From: AE-B3B sp964543295
GTDB taxonomy: Bacteria > Aerophobota > Aerophobia > Aerophobales > AE-B3A
Direction: 5' to 3'
DNA length: 64,000 nt
Assembly (NCBI GenBank): GCA_964543295.1
Contig: CAZIXA010000005.1
Location: 1-64,000, forward strand
The translations under genes and the position numbers were made by a program. Positions 26,694 to 35,383 of this stretch are shown piece after piece. The number at the start of each line of letters is the position of its first letter. Position 1 is the stretch's first letter. The notes under the pieces are model-generated. The model made no database searches. It was given only the letters and a program-made list of their open reading frames with translations, and was not told where the DNA came from.

Positions 26694-27740
26694 TTATTTC
26701 CCCCAGAAAAGTCCCCCTGTTTCCTGGTAAAGCTCCACGGGAACATGCTTGGTTTCTCCTGCCGCTTCTTTTAGGAGAACGGAGATGATCTCGGTCCCTC
26801 GAAGAGCCGCCATTTGACCGAATTTTCTTTCTTTTACCAGTTCTATAGCTTTGATGCCAAAGCGAGTAGCGAGGAATCTATCAAATGCGGATGGCCTTCC
26901 CCCTCTTTGCAGGTGTCCTAGAGTTACTGACCTGGCCTCTATCCCCGTTCTTTTGGCGATCTCCTTCTCCAGCACCCTGGCAATTCCTCCCAGAAGGATG
27001 TTGCCGAAAGCATCGGTTTTTTCTTCTTTTACCACCTCACGGGAGAGGAATTTACTTCCCTTGGCTGCCTTTGCCCCCTCAGCTACAGCAATGATACTAT
27101 AGCTTTTCCCCTCCTCTTTTCGCTTAATCAAAGCCTTGCAAACCTCTTCGATATCAAAGGGAACCTCGGGGATCAAAATGAGGTGGGCTCCTCCTCCAAT
27201 TCCTGCTTCTAAGGTCACCCACCCAGCATGGCGTCCCATTATCTCTACCACCAGAACTCGATGGTGGCTTTTAGCAGTAGTATGAAGTCTATCCATGGCT
27301 TCCACTGCAATATTAACGGCGGTATCGAAGCCAAAGGTATAATCAGTTGAAGAAAGATCGTTGTCGATTGTTTTGGGTACCCCTATGGTCTTGAAACCCT
27401 CTTCATAGAGTTTGCCGGCTACCCCAAGAGTATCATCTCCTCCAATAGCTACCAGAACATCAACTTTTGTCTTTCTTAAGGTATTCTTTATTCTTTCAAG
27501 ACCTCTTTCCTCCTTAAAGGGGTTGGTGCGGGAGGTATGGAGGATGGTTCCCCCTTCCCGATGAATATCCTCTACCTTCTCTTCGGTTAAACGTTCCCAT
27601 CTATTTTCTAGAACCCCCAACCATCCATCGAGGAAGCCTATTATCTCGTAACCTTCTTTTAGCGCTTGAGTGACTATACCTCTAATGGTTGCGTTCAGTC
27701 CCGGACAGTCTCCTCCCCCGGTAAGAATACCTATACGCAT
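26694..27740 (-). CDS. pfkA: 6-phosphofructokinase, probably PPi-dependent
   Basis: A 348-residue enzyme phosphorylating fructose 6-phosphate. The catalytic PKTIDND is at 122-128, the substrate loops TSRTNPFK and MGRHAGW are conserved, and YQETGG-like ending is present. At the phosphoryl-donor site it has GGDD (residues 100-103) and Lys 123 where ATP-dependent enzymes have GGDGS and PGTIDND. Asp plus Lys there is the known signature of pyrophosphate-dependent PFK. PPi use makes the step reversible and spares ATP. Start at 27740 with GGAGG upstream; the promoter is at 27785-27812. Confidence 0.9.
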   Translation of the reverse strand: MRIGILTGGGDCPGLNATIRGIVTQALKEGYEIIGFLDGWLGVLENRWERLTEEKVEDIHREGGTILHTSRTNPFKEERGLERIKNTLRKTKVDVLVAIGGDDTLGVAGKLYEEGFKTIGVPKTIDNDLSSTDYTFGFDTAVNIAVEAMDRLHTTAKSHHRVLVVEIMGRHAGWVTLEAGIGGGAHLILIPEVPFDIEEVCKALIKRKEEGKSYSIIAVAEGAKAAKGSKFLSREVVKEEKTDAFGNILLGGIARVLEKEIAKRTGIEARSVTLGHLQRGGRPSAFDRFLATRFGIKAIELVKERKFGQMAALRGTEIISVLLKEAAGETKHVPVELYQETGGLFWGK

Positions 27741-27784
27741 CAACTACCTCCTTCTTTAGCCTGATCAAATTTATTTTGAAGCCA

Positions 27785-27812
27785 ATTTTACCATAAATCA
27801 ATGAGCTGTCAA
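27785..27812 (-). promoter_or_regulatory. promoter of pfkA
   Basis: On the minus strand TTGACA (27812-27807), a 16-bp spacer, then TAAAAT (27790-27785), 45 bp before the pfkA start. It is nearly identical in design to the cooC promoter at 58297-58324. Confidence 0.7.
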
Positions 27813-27902
27813 TCACACGCCACTCACTCACCAAACGTCTGGGAATAGAAACGCCGTAATCTTCCTTTAACTTTTTTCTGATTACCTAATCATCACTTAT
27901 TC

Positions 27903-27930
27903 TTGACATTTGCCTGCAAAGCAGTATGAT
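27903..27930 (+). promoter_or_regulatory. promoter of the gldA-like operon
   Basis: TTGACA at 27903-27908, a 16-bp spacer and TATGAT at 27925-27930, 33 bp before the first gene. It diverges from the pfkA promoter 90 bp away. Confidence 0.75.
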
Positions 27931-27962
27931 AACGATGAGGTTAGGGGTAAAGGCAAAGCAAT

Positions 27963-29063
27963 ATGATCGATCTTTTTTTGGCGCCGGGAAGATATATTCA
28001 GGAAAAAGGGGTAGCTAGCAGAGCGGGAGAATTTATCTCCTCCTTTGGCAAAAAGCCGCTGGTTCTGGCTGACAGGATAGTGTACTCTGAAGTTGGAGAG
28101 GTTCTTTCTCATAGCCTGGGTAAGGAAAATTTAGTCCCTCAATTTGAGCAATTCCAGGGAGAATGTTCCCCCCAAGAAGTTGAAAGAATCACCAATCTCT
28201 TAAAGAAAAAAAGAATAGATGTAGTTATAGGATGTGGTGGAGGGAAGGCTATAGATGTGGCCAAAGTGGCCGCCTACAGTGCAGGTCTTCCCATAATCAC
28301 TTTTCCAACCAGCGCTGCCACCTGCGCTGGTTGGTCTTTTATTGCCCCTCTCTATACAGAAGAAGGAGTTTACCTGAAAACCCTGGATTTAAAAAGAAGC
28401 CCGGATTTAGCCCTGGTAGATCCCGAGATTATCGCCCGGGCTCCATTAAGACTACTCTCCGCTGGGATGGGAGATGCCTTGGCTAAATGGTACGAGGGAA
28501 GATCAGCCACCGAGGGAAGGGAAAAAGATTTTACTACTCAGTTGGCCCTTGATCTAGCCAAAAAGTCTCATAATCTGGTGAAAGAGATCGGGCCCAGAGC
28601 AAAGCAGGATGTGGAGAGAAAGTGCTGCACTAGAGAGGTTGAGGAAATTATTGAGGTTAATATCCTCTTAACCGGGCTGATCAGTGGATTGGGCAAGGGC
28701 AGATGCCGTTCCCTGGCAGCTCACGCCTTAAATTATGGGATGACTCACCTAAAAGAGACTCGTGGCGCACTGCATGGAGAAAGAGTAGCCTTTGGAGTAA
28801 TTATGCAGTTAATCCTGGAAAGACGGGATGAGAATGAGGTGAAGAGGCTTTTGCTACTTTATTCGGCCCTGGATTTACCTTTAACTCTAAAAGGGCTTGG
28901 ACTATCCACTAATGGAGAGAAGCTTTCCCGCCTGGTTAAGCAGACCTGCAAAAAGGAAAGCCGTATTCACAAACTTCCCTTTCCTGTTAATGAGAGTTTG
29001 GTTAAGGAGGCTTTGTTAGAAGCTGATGAATGGGGAAGGAAGATTGAAAATAAAGGAGTCTAA
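27963..29063 (+). CDS. iron-containing (GldA-like) alcohol dehydrogenase
   Basis: A 366-residue NAD-linked dehydrogenase of the glycerol dehydrogenase branch. The nucleotide loop GCGGGKAIDVAK is near 88-99, TFPTSAATCAGWS follows, and metal ligands are expected at Asp in AGMGDALAKW and at the His residues of AHALNYGMTHL and LHGERVAF. It could act on glycerol, glycerol phosphate or another short polyol; the family is broad. First gene of an operon with a thiC-like gene, a polyol dehydrogenase and a sugar kinase. Confidence 0.8.
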   Translation: MIDLFLAPGRYIQEKGVASRAGEFISSFGKKPLVLADRIVYSEVGEVLSHSLGKENLVPQFEQFQGECSPQEVERITNLLKKKRIDVVIGCGGGKAIDVAKVAAYSAGLPIITFPTSAATCAGWSFIAPLYTEEGVYLKTLDLKRSPDLALVDPEIIARAPLRLLSAGMGDALAKWYEGRSATEGREKDFTTQLALDLAKKSHNLVKEIGPRAKQDVERKCCTREVEEIIEVNILLTGLISGLGKGRCRSLAAHALNYGMTHLKETRGALHGERVAFGVIMQLILERRDENEVKRLLLLYSALDLPLTLKGLGLSTNGEKLSRLVKQTCKKESRIHKLPFPVNESLVKEALLEADEWGRKIENKGV

Positions 29064-29069
29064 AATTAA

Positions 29070-30371
29070 ATGACCCAATTAAGTGAAGCCAAAAAAGGAA
29101 AAATTACCTCCGAGATGAGAAAGGTAGCCAAAGAGGAAGGATTGGACCCCGAATTTATCAGAGACGGGATAGCCAGGGGTGAGGTAATAATTCCCAAGAA
29201 TACAAAACATAATTTACCTCAGCCAAAAGCTATAGGTAAAGGAACGAAAACCAAAGTAAACACCAATATAGGTACCTCCACCGATTATGTAGATTTGGAT
29301 TATGAGCTAAAGAAACTAAAGATAGCCCAGGAGGCAGGTACGGATACAGTTATGGACCTTAGTACTGGAGGAGATCTCGATATGATACGCCGGACCATCT
29401 TAAAATCCTGTCGTCTACCTCTAGGTACAGTTCCGGTATATCAGGCGGCGGTGGAGACCATAGCTGAAACTGGAGCTCTGGTAAAGATGAAACTCGATAA
29501 GATATTCGGGGTAATAGAGCGACAGGCTGAGGATGGAGTTGATTTTGTCACCGTACACTGCGGTCTCACCAGAGAGACTCTGGAGCGCCTCAAGGGTGAG
29601 GGCAGGATTACTGATATAGTGAGTCGGGGAGGAGCCTTTCTCACTACCTGGATGGTGGCCAATGATAAAGAAAATCCTCTCTATGAGCAATACGATCGCT
29701 TGCTGGAAATTGCTAAAAGATACGATCTTACTTTAAGTTTGGGAGATGGCCTTCGTCCTGGCTGCCTGGCCGACTCTACCGACAGAGCTCAGATTCAGGA
29801 GTTAATTCTCCTGGGTGAGCTAGCTAAAAGAGCCTGGGAGGCTGAGGTGCAGGTAATGATTGAAGGACCTGGACATATCCCATTTTCCGAGGTCAAGGCA
29901 AATGTTCTTCTACAAAAGAAGCTCTGCCATAATGCACCCTTTTACGTTCTGGGTCCGGTGGTCACTGATGTTGCTCCGGGATACGATCATATTACTTCAG
30001 CTATTGGGGGAGCCTATGCGGCAAGCAGCGGAGCAGATTTTTTATGTTATGTTACCCCGGGTGAACATCTAAGACTTCCCACTTTAGAGGACGTCAAAGA
30101 GGGAGTTATGGCTACCAGGATTGCTGCCCATGTAGGAGATATTGCCAAAGGAGTAAAGGGAGCTATGGAGTGGGACAACCGGATAGCTACTTCAAGAAAG
30201 AAAAGAGATTGGGGGAAACAGATAAAGCTAGCCCTTGATCCAGAGTTGGCCAGAAAGATGCGCCAGCAAAGTAAGCCTCGAGTTTCCGATGTCTGTACTA
30301 TGTGCGGGGAATACTGCGCCCTGAAGATAGTAGAGAAGGCTCTCAGATCTGGACGAAAAAGAACAAGTTAA
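29070..30371 (+). CDS. thiC: ThiC-family radical SAM enzyme
   Basis: A 433-residue enzyme. The C-terminal radical-SAM motif CTMCGEYC (CxxCxxxxC) is near 410-417. The core has NTNIGTS, LSTGGDLDMIR, GDGLRPGCLADSTDRAQ and MIEGPGHIP. ThiC turns aminoimidazole ribotide into the HMP moiety of thiamin. The paralogs BzaA/B/F use the same substrate to make 5-hydroxybenzimidazole, the lower ligand of anaerobic B12, and look similar. No TPP riboswitch precedes it (6-bp gap to the gldA-like gene), so the benzimidazole role remains open. Confidence 0.85.
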   Translation: MTQLSEAKKGKITSEMRKVAKEEGLDPEFIRDGIARGEVIIPKNTKHNLPQPKAIGKGTKTKVNTNIGTSTDYVDLDYELKKLKIAQEAGTDTVMDLSTGGDLDMIRRTILKSCRLPLGTVPVYQAAVETIAETGALVKMKLDKIFGVIERQAEDGVDFVTVHCGLTRETLERLKGEGRITDIVSRGGAFLTTWMVANDKENPLYEQYDRLLEIAKRYDLTLSLGDGLRPGCLADSTDRAQIQELILLGELAKRAWEAEVQVMIEGPGHIPFSEVKANVLLQKKLCHNAPFYVLGPVVTDVAPGYDHITSAIGGAYAASSGADFLCYVTPGEHLRLPTLEDVKEGVMATRIAAHVGDIAKGVKGAMEWDNRIATSRKKRDWGKQIKLALDPELARKMRQQSKPRVSDVCTMCGEYCALKIVEKALRSGRKRTS

Positions 30372-30379
30372 TTAGAGCA

Positions 30380-31570
30380 ATGCACAAAAAGGAAGTCTTA
30401 GTTTTTGGAGCCGGAGCCCTGGGACTGGGCTTTCTGGGACCCGAGCTACATAAGAATTACGGCTTAACTTTTGTTGATCGGGAATTTAAGGGGAAGTTTT
30501 TAGCCTATCTTGGTAAAAAGGGTGAGTACAGGATTAACCTAACCACACCGGGAATAGAAGTAGTGGTAATTAGAGGTATGGGAGGCCTGAATCTCGATGA
30601 TAATAAAGAAAGAGAAAAGACAGTCAAAAGGATCGGCCAGGCCAGTCTTATTTTTACGGCAGTGGGACTTTCCAATCTTAAAGGAGTGGCTCCCATTCTG
30701 GCTGAAGGAATAGAAAAACATCCGGAGAGGAAAGAGGCGTTATATATTCTCTGCTGTGAGAATGGCCAGGATGTCCCCGCTAAATTCCAGGGTTTTCTCG
30801 GCCAGATTATGGTGAATCTACCTCCCTGGGTGAAAATTAGCGAGCCTGTAATGGGGCGGATGTGTCGTTACGAGGAGAAAGCCAAGCCCTGGGGTAACTT
30901 CGAGCCAGTTGCCAGAGAATTTAGCTGGGGAATAGTGGCAGAGCCTTTTTATGGAATCCCTGTAAGGAGAAGTCTGGTAGCTGAATCCACCGTGTTCAGC
31001 CCTGCTTTTCAGGTAAAGGAAGATGATGAGTTCGAAGTCTCAAAAGAGAGAAAAATACTCATCCATAACGGCTGTCATGCCTTTCTTGCCTTTCTTGGTT
31101 ATCTGAAAGGCTATACTTACTACTGCCAACTGGAGAGAGAAAAAGAAATCCTGGAGCTAGCCAAGAAAATGGTGAATGAAGAAATGATAGAGGCCCTTTT
31201 AAGCAAATTCGGAGGGCTTTTCGATAGGAACGATCTTAAAAACTATTCTTTTGACGTTTTGAGAAGAATCATTTCTCCCCTATTTGGCGATTCCATCTTC
31301 AGGGGTATGCGAGGCTCTCTAGAGAAGCTCGCACCCCAGGAGCGCCTTATGTGGGGGGCAAAGTTTATATGGTCGGCCGGGTTTCTACCGAAGATTTACT
31401 GCCTGGGTATTGCCGCCGCTATTAAAATCAACCAGGACAAGGGTAAACTAGCCGGATCTTTAGAAGAAATTCTTTCCCGGCACTGCAGGTTAAAACAGCC
31501 CCAGGATGCAAAGCTCATTGACCTGATCAAAAGTGGATACTCAGAGATTGCAGAAAGATTCGGGGAATAA
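30380..31570 (+). CDS. mannitol dehydrogenase-family protein
   Basis: A 396-residue protein with an N-terminal Rossmann loop GAGALGLGFLGPEL (about 9-22) and the two-domain layout of mannitol-1-phosphate 5-dehydrogenases and mannitol/altronate dehydrogenases. CCENGQ and KILIHNGCHAFLAFLGYLKG (near 225) match the catalytic helix region of the family (K-x4-N-x3-H pattern). The substrate is probably a polyol or polyol phosphate. Start MHKKEVLVFGAG at 30380 by family alignment; the open frame reaches back into thiC. Confidence 0.7.
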   Translation: MHKKEVLVFGAGALGLGFLGPELHKNYGLTFVDREFKGKFLAYLGKKGEYRINLTTPGIEVVVIRGMGGLNLDDNKEREKTVKRIGQASLIFTAVGLSNLKGVAPILAEGIEKHPERKEALYILCCENGQDVPAKFQGFLGQIMVNLPPWVKISEPVMGRMCRYEEKAKPWGNFEPVAREFSWGIVAEPFYGIPVRRSLVAESTVFSPAFQVKEDDEFEVSKERKILIHNGCHAFLAFLGYLKGYTYYCQLEREKEILELAKKMVNEEMIEALLSKFGGLFDRNDLKNYSFDVLRRIISPLFGDSIFRGMRGSLEKLAPQERLMWGAKFIWSAGFLPKIYCLGIAAAIKINQDKGKLAGSLEEILSRHCRLKQPQDAKLIDLIKSGYSEIAERFGE

Positions 31571-31575
31571 AAAAA

Positions 31576-32529
31576 ATGTGTGGTCAGATAGTCTCCATAG
31601 GTGAACTTCTGGTAGAGATAATGAGAGAAAAGGTGGATCAGCCCCTGGGTGTGGCTGGAACTTTTGATGGTCCTTTTGCCAGTGGAGCACCGGCCATCTT
31701 CATTGATGCTGTGGCTAGATTGGGGGTAAACTGCGGTTTCATCGGCACTGTGGGGAAAGATGATTTCGGAAGGCTGATCGTAGAGAGGCTAAAAAGAGAT
31801 AGAGTGAATACTACTTACATCCGATCCTTAAGCGATTACACTACCGGGGTAGCCTTTGTGACCTATTTTAGCAATGGAAGTCGAAAATTTATCTATCATC
31901 TTTCCAGGGCTGCTTCAGGAAAAATCTATGAGGATCAGGTAGATTCGGATTATCTCTCCAAAGTAAAATACCTCCACCTGATGGGATCATCCTTGTCTAT
32001 AAATGAAGAATGTCGGAGCGTTTGCTATAGGGCAGCTAGAGTTGTGAAGGATGCGGGAGGAAAAATCAGTTTTGACCCTAATCTTCGTCCAGAACTGCTG
32101 GGGATAGAGAAGATTAGAGAAATCTCTGAGCCAATTCTTTCCTCTTGTGAGGTAGTTCTACCCAGTGGAGAAGAAGCAAAGATGTTAGCCGGAACCCAGG
32201 ACGCTGAGGAAGCCTCTCAGAAACTCCTAGAATATGGACCAAAGATAATAGCCCTCAAACGTGGGGAGAAGGGATCATGGATCTTTACCGCAAAGGATAA
32301 AATTAAAGTACCCTCTTTTCCAGTAAAGGAGATAGATCCCACCGGAGCCGGTGACTGCTTTGATGCAGGATTTGTTGTCGGTTTATTGAAAGGATGGCCT
32401 TTAGAGAAGGCTGCTCGGTTCGCCAATGCCGTGGGAGCTCTAGCCGTAACCAAAAAAGGTCCCATGGAGGGTGCTCCCACCTTAGAAGAAGTAAATCGAC
32501 TATTGAAAGGTGGGAACCGTTGTTCCTAA
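31576..32529 (+). CDS. PfkB-family sugar kinase
   Basis: A 317-residue ribokinase-fold kinase. The N-terminal GELLVEI, the substrate-binding GAPAIFIDAVARLG and the catalytic signature DPTGAGDCFDAGF (catalytic Asp in GAGD, near 259) are intact. The family includes fructokinase, tagatose kinase and 2-keto-3-deoxygluconate kinase. Behind a polyol dehydrogenase, a ketose such as fructose or tagatose is the simplest substrate (inference). It ends the operon, followed by a 267-bp gap with the lacI promoter. Confidence 0.8.
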   Translation: MCGQIVSIGELLVEIMREKVDQPLGVAGTFDGPFASGAPAIFIDAVARLGVNCGFIGTVGKDDFGRLIVERLKRDRVNTTYIRSLSDYTTGVAFVTYFSNGSRKFIYHLSRAASGKIYEDQVDSDYLSKVKYLHLMGSSLSINEECRSVCYRAARVVKDAGGKISFDPNLRPELLGIEKIREISEPILSSCEVVLPSGEEAKMLAGTQDAEEASQKLLEYGPKIIALKRGEKGSWIFTAKDKIKVPSFPVKEIDPTGAGDCFDAGFVVGLLKGWPLEKAARFANAVGALAVTKKGPMEGAPTLEEVNRLLKGGNRCS

Positions 32530-32744
32530 TGTGGCAAAAAGGAGTCTTTTTATGAAATCTGGTAGGTTCACCTTGCCTGATGTTGTCCCCAAGTCACTTC
32601 CAATTTTCTTTACACCTCACCCTAGAGCTCATCTAGCCCCAACTTAAGCTACATGGTTTCACAGATATTAAAAGATATTTATTGCTTATCTCTTTCTGTC
32701 TAAGCCAATTATGCGAATAAAAAATTTTGTCCCGGTGGGGGGGG

Positions 32745-32796
32745 TTGACAATTTCTAGATTTTTATTATAATGAAAACGATAAATGAAAACGATAA
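32745..32796 (+). promoter_or_regulatory. near-perfect promoter overlapped by tandem operator-like repeats
   Basis: TTGACA at 32745-32750, a 16-bp spacer and TATAAT at 32767-32772. A 13-bp unit ATGAAAACGATAA is repeated head to tail at 32771-32783 and 32784-32796, ending at the lacI ATG. Each unit resembles one LacI/CcpA-type site (TGAAAACGAT around the CG centre). The leader would be about 18 nt with no Shine-Dalgarno. Autorepression is likely. The rest of the gap from 32530 shows nothing. Confidence 0.75.
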
Positions 32797-33828
32797 ATGA
32801 AAGAAGAACTAAAGAGGAAAGTTACTATTAAGGATGTAGCGAAGGAAGCAGGGGTGTCCATCACCACTGTTTCCAGGGTCTTGAACGATAAAGTTGACGA
32901 ATATATGCGTAAAGAGACTAAAGACAGAATACTCCAGGTCATAAAAGACCTCAATTTCAAGCCTAACAAAAGAGCTCAGAGCCTGAGAGGTTTGAGAACC
33001 AAGATAATAGGTCTGGTAATACCGAACCGGTTCAACCCCCTTTTTGAACAGTTGGCCGCCGCGGTGGAGCAAGTATGTTACAAAGAAGGATATGGAGTGC
33101 TGTTGTGTAGTTCCCAGAACAGTATTGAAAGAGAATCTGCCTACATAGATCTTCTCGAAAGGCAGAAGGTAGATGCCATAATCTTAAGCACTGTTGGCTT
33201 AAAAAAAGATGAAGTCAATGATTTGGTCGAGAGAGGAACACCCATAGTTCTGGTGGACGAAGATGTACCTGGTACGAATGCTCCGGCTGTATTTGCCAAT
33301 AACTATATGGGAGGATGTCAAGCGACGCAATATTTGATAGATTCAGGGCACCGAAGGATAGCCTTCGTAACCGGATCAATGAACCTGCTCTCAAGTAAAG
33401 ACAGATTAAGAGGCTATTGTGAAACTTTAAAGAAGAATGGTTTGGAGCCTGACAGAGAACTTATCAAAGAAGGAGATTATACCTATGAAAGTGGTTTTGA
33501 GGCGGGAAAACAACTTTTGAGAGAGTTAAGAGATGAGTTTACAGCTATCTTTTGTTCTTGTGATTTGATGGCTTTGGGGACAATACAAGCTATAAGAGAG
33601 AAGGGTATGAAAGTACCGGATGATTATTCCATAGTTGGCTTTGATGATATGTATTTTTCTTCCATCAGCAGCCCTCAATTGACCACAGTCGCTCAACCTG
33701 TCAAAGTGATGGCCATACAGGCATTCAAGTCAATAAAGGAGGAATTAAGAAAGAATCCTCCCCGGGAAAAGAAACACCATTTTTTAGAAACGAGGTTAGT
33801 GGTGAGAGAATCTTGTAGAAAGATCTGA
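32797..33828 (+). CDS. LacI-family transcriptional regulator
   Basis: A 343-residue repressor. The helix-turn-helix and hinge (TIKDVAKEAGVSITTVSRVLN near 9-29) are followed by a periplasmic-binding-like effector domain (GLVIPNRFNPLFEQLAAAVE; IVGFDDMYFSSISSPQLTTV). The effector is likely a sugar or sugar phosphate. It may control its own promoter and flanking genes: the kinase operon upstream, the aminotransferase/alanine dehydrogenase pair, or the sugar ABC genes further on. Only one ATG fits the frame, and it lacks a ribosome-binding site. Confidence 0.9.
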   Translation: MKEELKRKVTIKDVAKEAGVSITTVSRVLNDKVDEYMRKETKDRILQVIKDLNFKPNKRAQSLRGLRTKIIGLVIPNRFNPLFEQLAAAVEQVCYKEGYGVLLCSSQNSIERESAYIDLLERQKVDAIILSTVGLKKDEVNDLVERGTPIVLVDEDVPGTNAPAVFANNYMGGCQATQYLIDSGHRRIAFVTGSMNLLSSKDRLRGYCETLKKNGLEPDRELIKEGDYTYESGFEAGKQLLRELRDEFTAIFCSCDLMALGTIQAIREKGMKVPDDYSIVGFDDMYFSSISSPQLTTVAQPVKVMAIQAFKSIKEELRKNPPREKKHHFLETRLVVRESCRKI

Positions 33829-33923
33829 AACGTAGGAGGCTTGAGGGATTAGCCGAAGATGTGCTCAGAAGACCGAGCGAAAAAATAGGAGCTGGATCGG
33901 TCATAGTTTTATAGGAGACGAAA

Positions 33924-35372
33924 ATGGCAAAGCGGTTTGAAGATCGGATCCTCGAAGAAAGAAAAAGATTAAGGGTAACCACAGAGGAGTTAAGTTCCCG
34001 AATAAAGGCATCTCCTTATGGACCTAAAACGAAAAAGCTACTAGAAAGATGGATTCAGTGTGAATCAAATGGTGAGGTAGGCTTTGCCCTCTGGAGATGT
34101 CCACCTCTTATAGAGAGAGGCTCAGGAGCAAAGGTAGTGGATGTAGATGGTAAAGAGTATATAGACTGTATTAATGGATTTTCGGTAAATAATCTGGGGA
34201 TATGTAATCCTGAAGTGGTTGAGGCAATCAGAGAGCAGGCGGGAAAGCTCATCCAGTACTTTGATCTTCCTACCCCTCCCCGGGTTGAACTTTCTGAGAA
34301 ACTGGTCGGGATTACTCCGGGAGATTTTCCCAAAAAGGTTATTTATTCCTCAACAGGTTCGGAGATTATTGAGGCTGCCATGAAACTAGTGCGCTGGTAT
34401 ACGGGAAAACCATTCATTCTCACTGCTTACGGGGACTACCATGGAAGAACCGCAGCCGCCCAGGCTCTTACTGGAAAAGGGGGAATGTGGCTCTACCATT
34501 ATCCTGTACCTCCTCAGGATAGCGGGATTTTTTACTTTCCCTATGCTTACTGCTACCGCTGCAGTTTTGACAAAACTTATCCTGCCTGTGATCTTTTCTG
34601 TGTGAAATATCTTGAGGATCTTTTTGAAAGTAAAGAGGCTCCTTTCCGTGACCCCAAGGCAGGTATAAGTAGTATTGCGGCTATAATCATTGAGCCCATG
34701 CAAAGTTCAGCCGGTTATATTGTCCCTCCTAAGGAGTACCTTGTGAGATTAAAAGAGCTCTGCGATAAATATGATATAGTCCTGGTTGTAGATGAGATTC
34801 AAACCGGTATGGGAAGGACGGGGAAGATGTGGGGGTGTGAGCACTCAGGCATTGCTCCAGACCTTATTACTGTTGCCAAAACTCTGGGTGGAGGAATTGC
34901 TTTATCAGCTCTGGTAGGAAGGAAAGAGATTCTTGATTCTTGGGGACCAGCAGCCCATCTTGGCACCTTCTCGGGAAATGCTCTTGCCTGTGCTGCTGCT
35001 TGTAAAGTCCTGGAGATAATGGGAAGGGACAACGTTCCTGCCAGGGCGGCTGAGAAGGGAGTATATTTCCTGGATGGGTTAAAGCAAATAGCCAAAGCTC
35101 ATCCCCTGGTGGGAGATACAAGTGGGATAGGGCTTTATCTTTCTTTGGAGTTTGTCAAAGATCGAAATACAAAAGAGCCGGCCAAGGAGGAAACAGGTTT
35201 TATGGCAACCGAGTGCTTGAAAGAGGGTCTTATCTGTGAGCACACCGGCTACTACTTCAATCGCTTTAACTTGATTGCATCTCTCCTTATAGAAAAGGAG
35301 GAGATCGATCAGGCGCTTGATATTCTGGATAGAGTGATTGCCCGCGCTGAAGGGAAATTCGGGTACAGATAA
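33924..35372 (+). CDS. class-III PLP aminotransferase
   Basis: A 482-residue enzyme. The PLP Lys is in DLITVAKTLGGG (near 313), the Asp of VVDEIQTGMGRTG holds the pyridine nitrogen, and SSTGSEIIEAAMKL binds phosphate. An insertion near 205-230 carries four cysteines (CYRCSFDKTYPACDLFC), as in a subset of prokaryotic GABA/broad-range aminotransferases. Amino donors could be GABA, beta-alanine, taurine or another omega-amine. The alanine dehydrogenase 11 bp downstream suggests pyruvate as acceptor with alanine recycled (inference). Confidence 0.85.
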   Translation: MAKRFEDRILEERKRLRVTTEELSSRIKASPYGPKTKKLLERWIQCESNGEVGFALWRCPPLIERGSGAKVVDVDGKEYIDCINGFSVNNLGICNPEVVEAIREQAGKLIQYFDLPTPPRVELSEKLVGITPGDFPKKVIYSSTGSEIIEAAMKLVRWYTGKPFILTAYGDYHGRTAAAQALTGKGGMWLYHYPVPPQDSGIFYFPYAYCYRCSFDKTYPACDLFCVKYLEDLFESKEAPFRDPKAGISSIAAIIIEPMQSSAGYIVPPKEYLVRLKELCDKYDIVLVVDEIQTGMGRTGKMWGCEHSGIAPDLITVAKTLGGGIALSALVGRKEILDSWGPAAHLGTFSGNALACAAACKVLEIMGRDNVPARAAEKGVYFLDGLKQIAKAHPLVGDTSGIGLYLSLEFVKDRNTKEPAKEETGFMATECLKEGLICEHTGYYFNRFNLIASLLIEKEEIDQALDILDRVIARAEGKFGYR

Positions 35373-35383
35373 GAATATAAAAA

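Noticed and set aside
29020..29070. Possible TPP riboswitch before the thiC-like gene
   Set aside because: Only 6 bp separate it from the gldA-like gene, and no TPP aptamer core is visible upstream.
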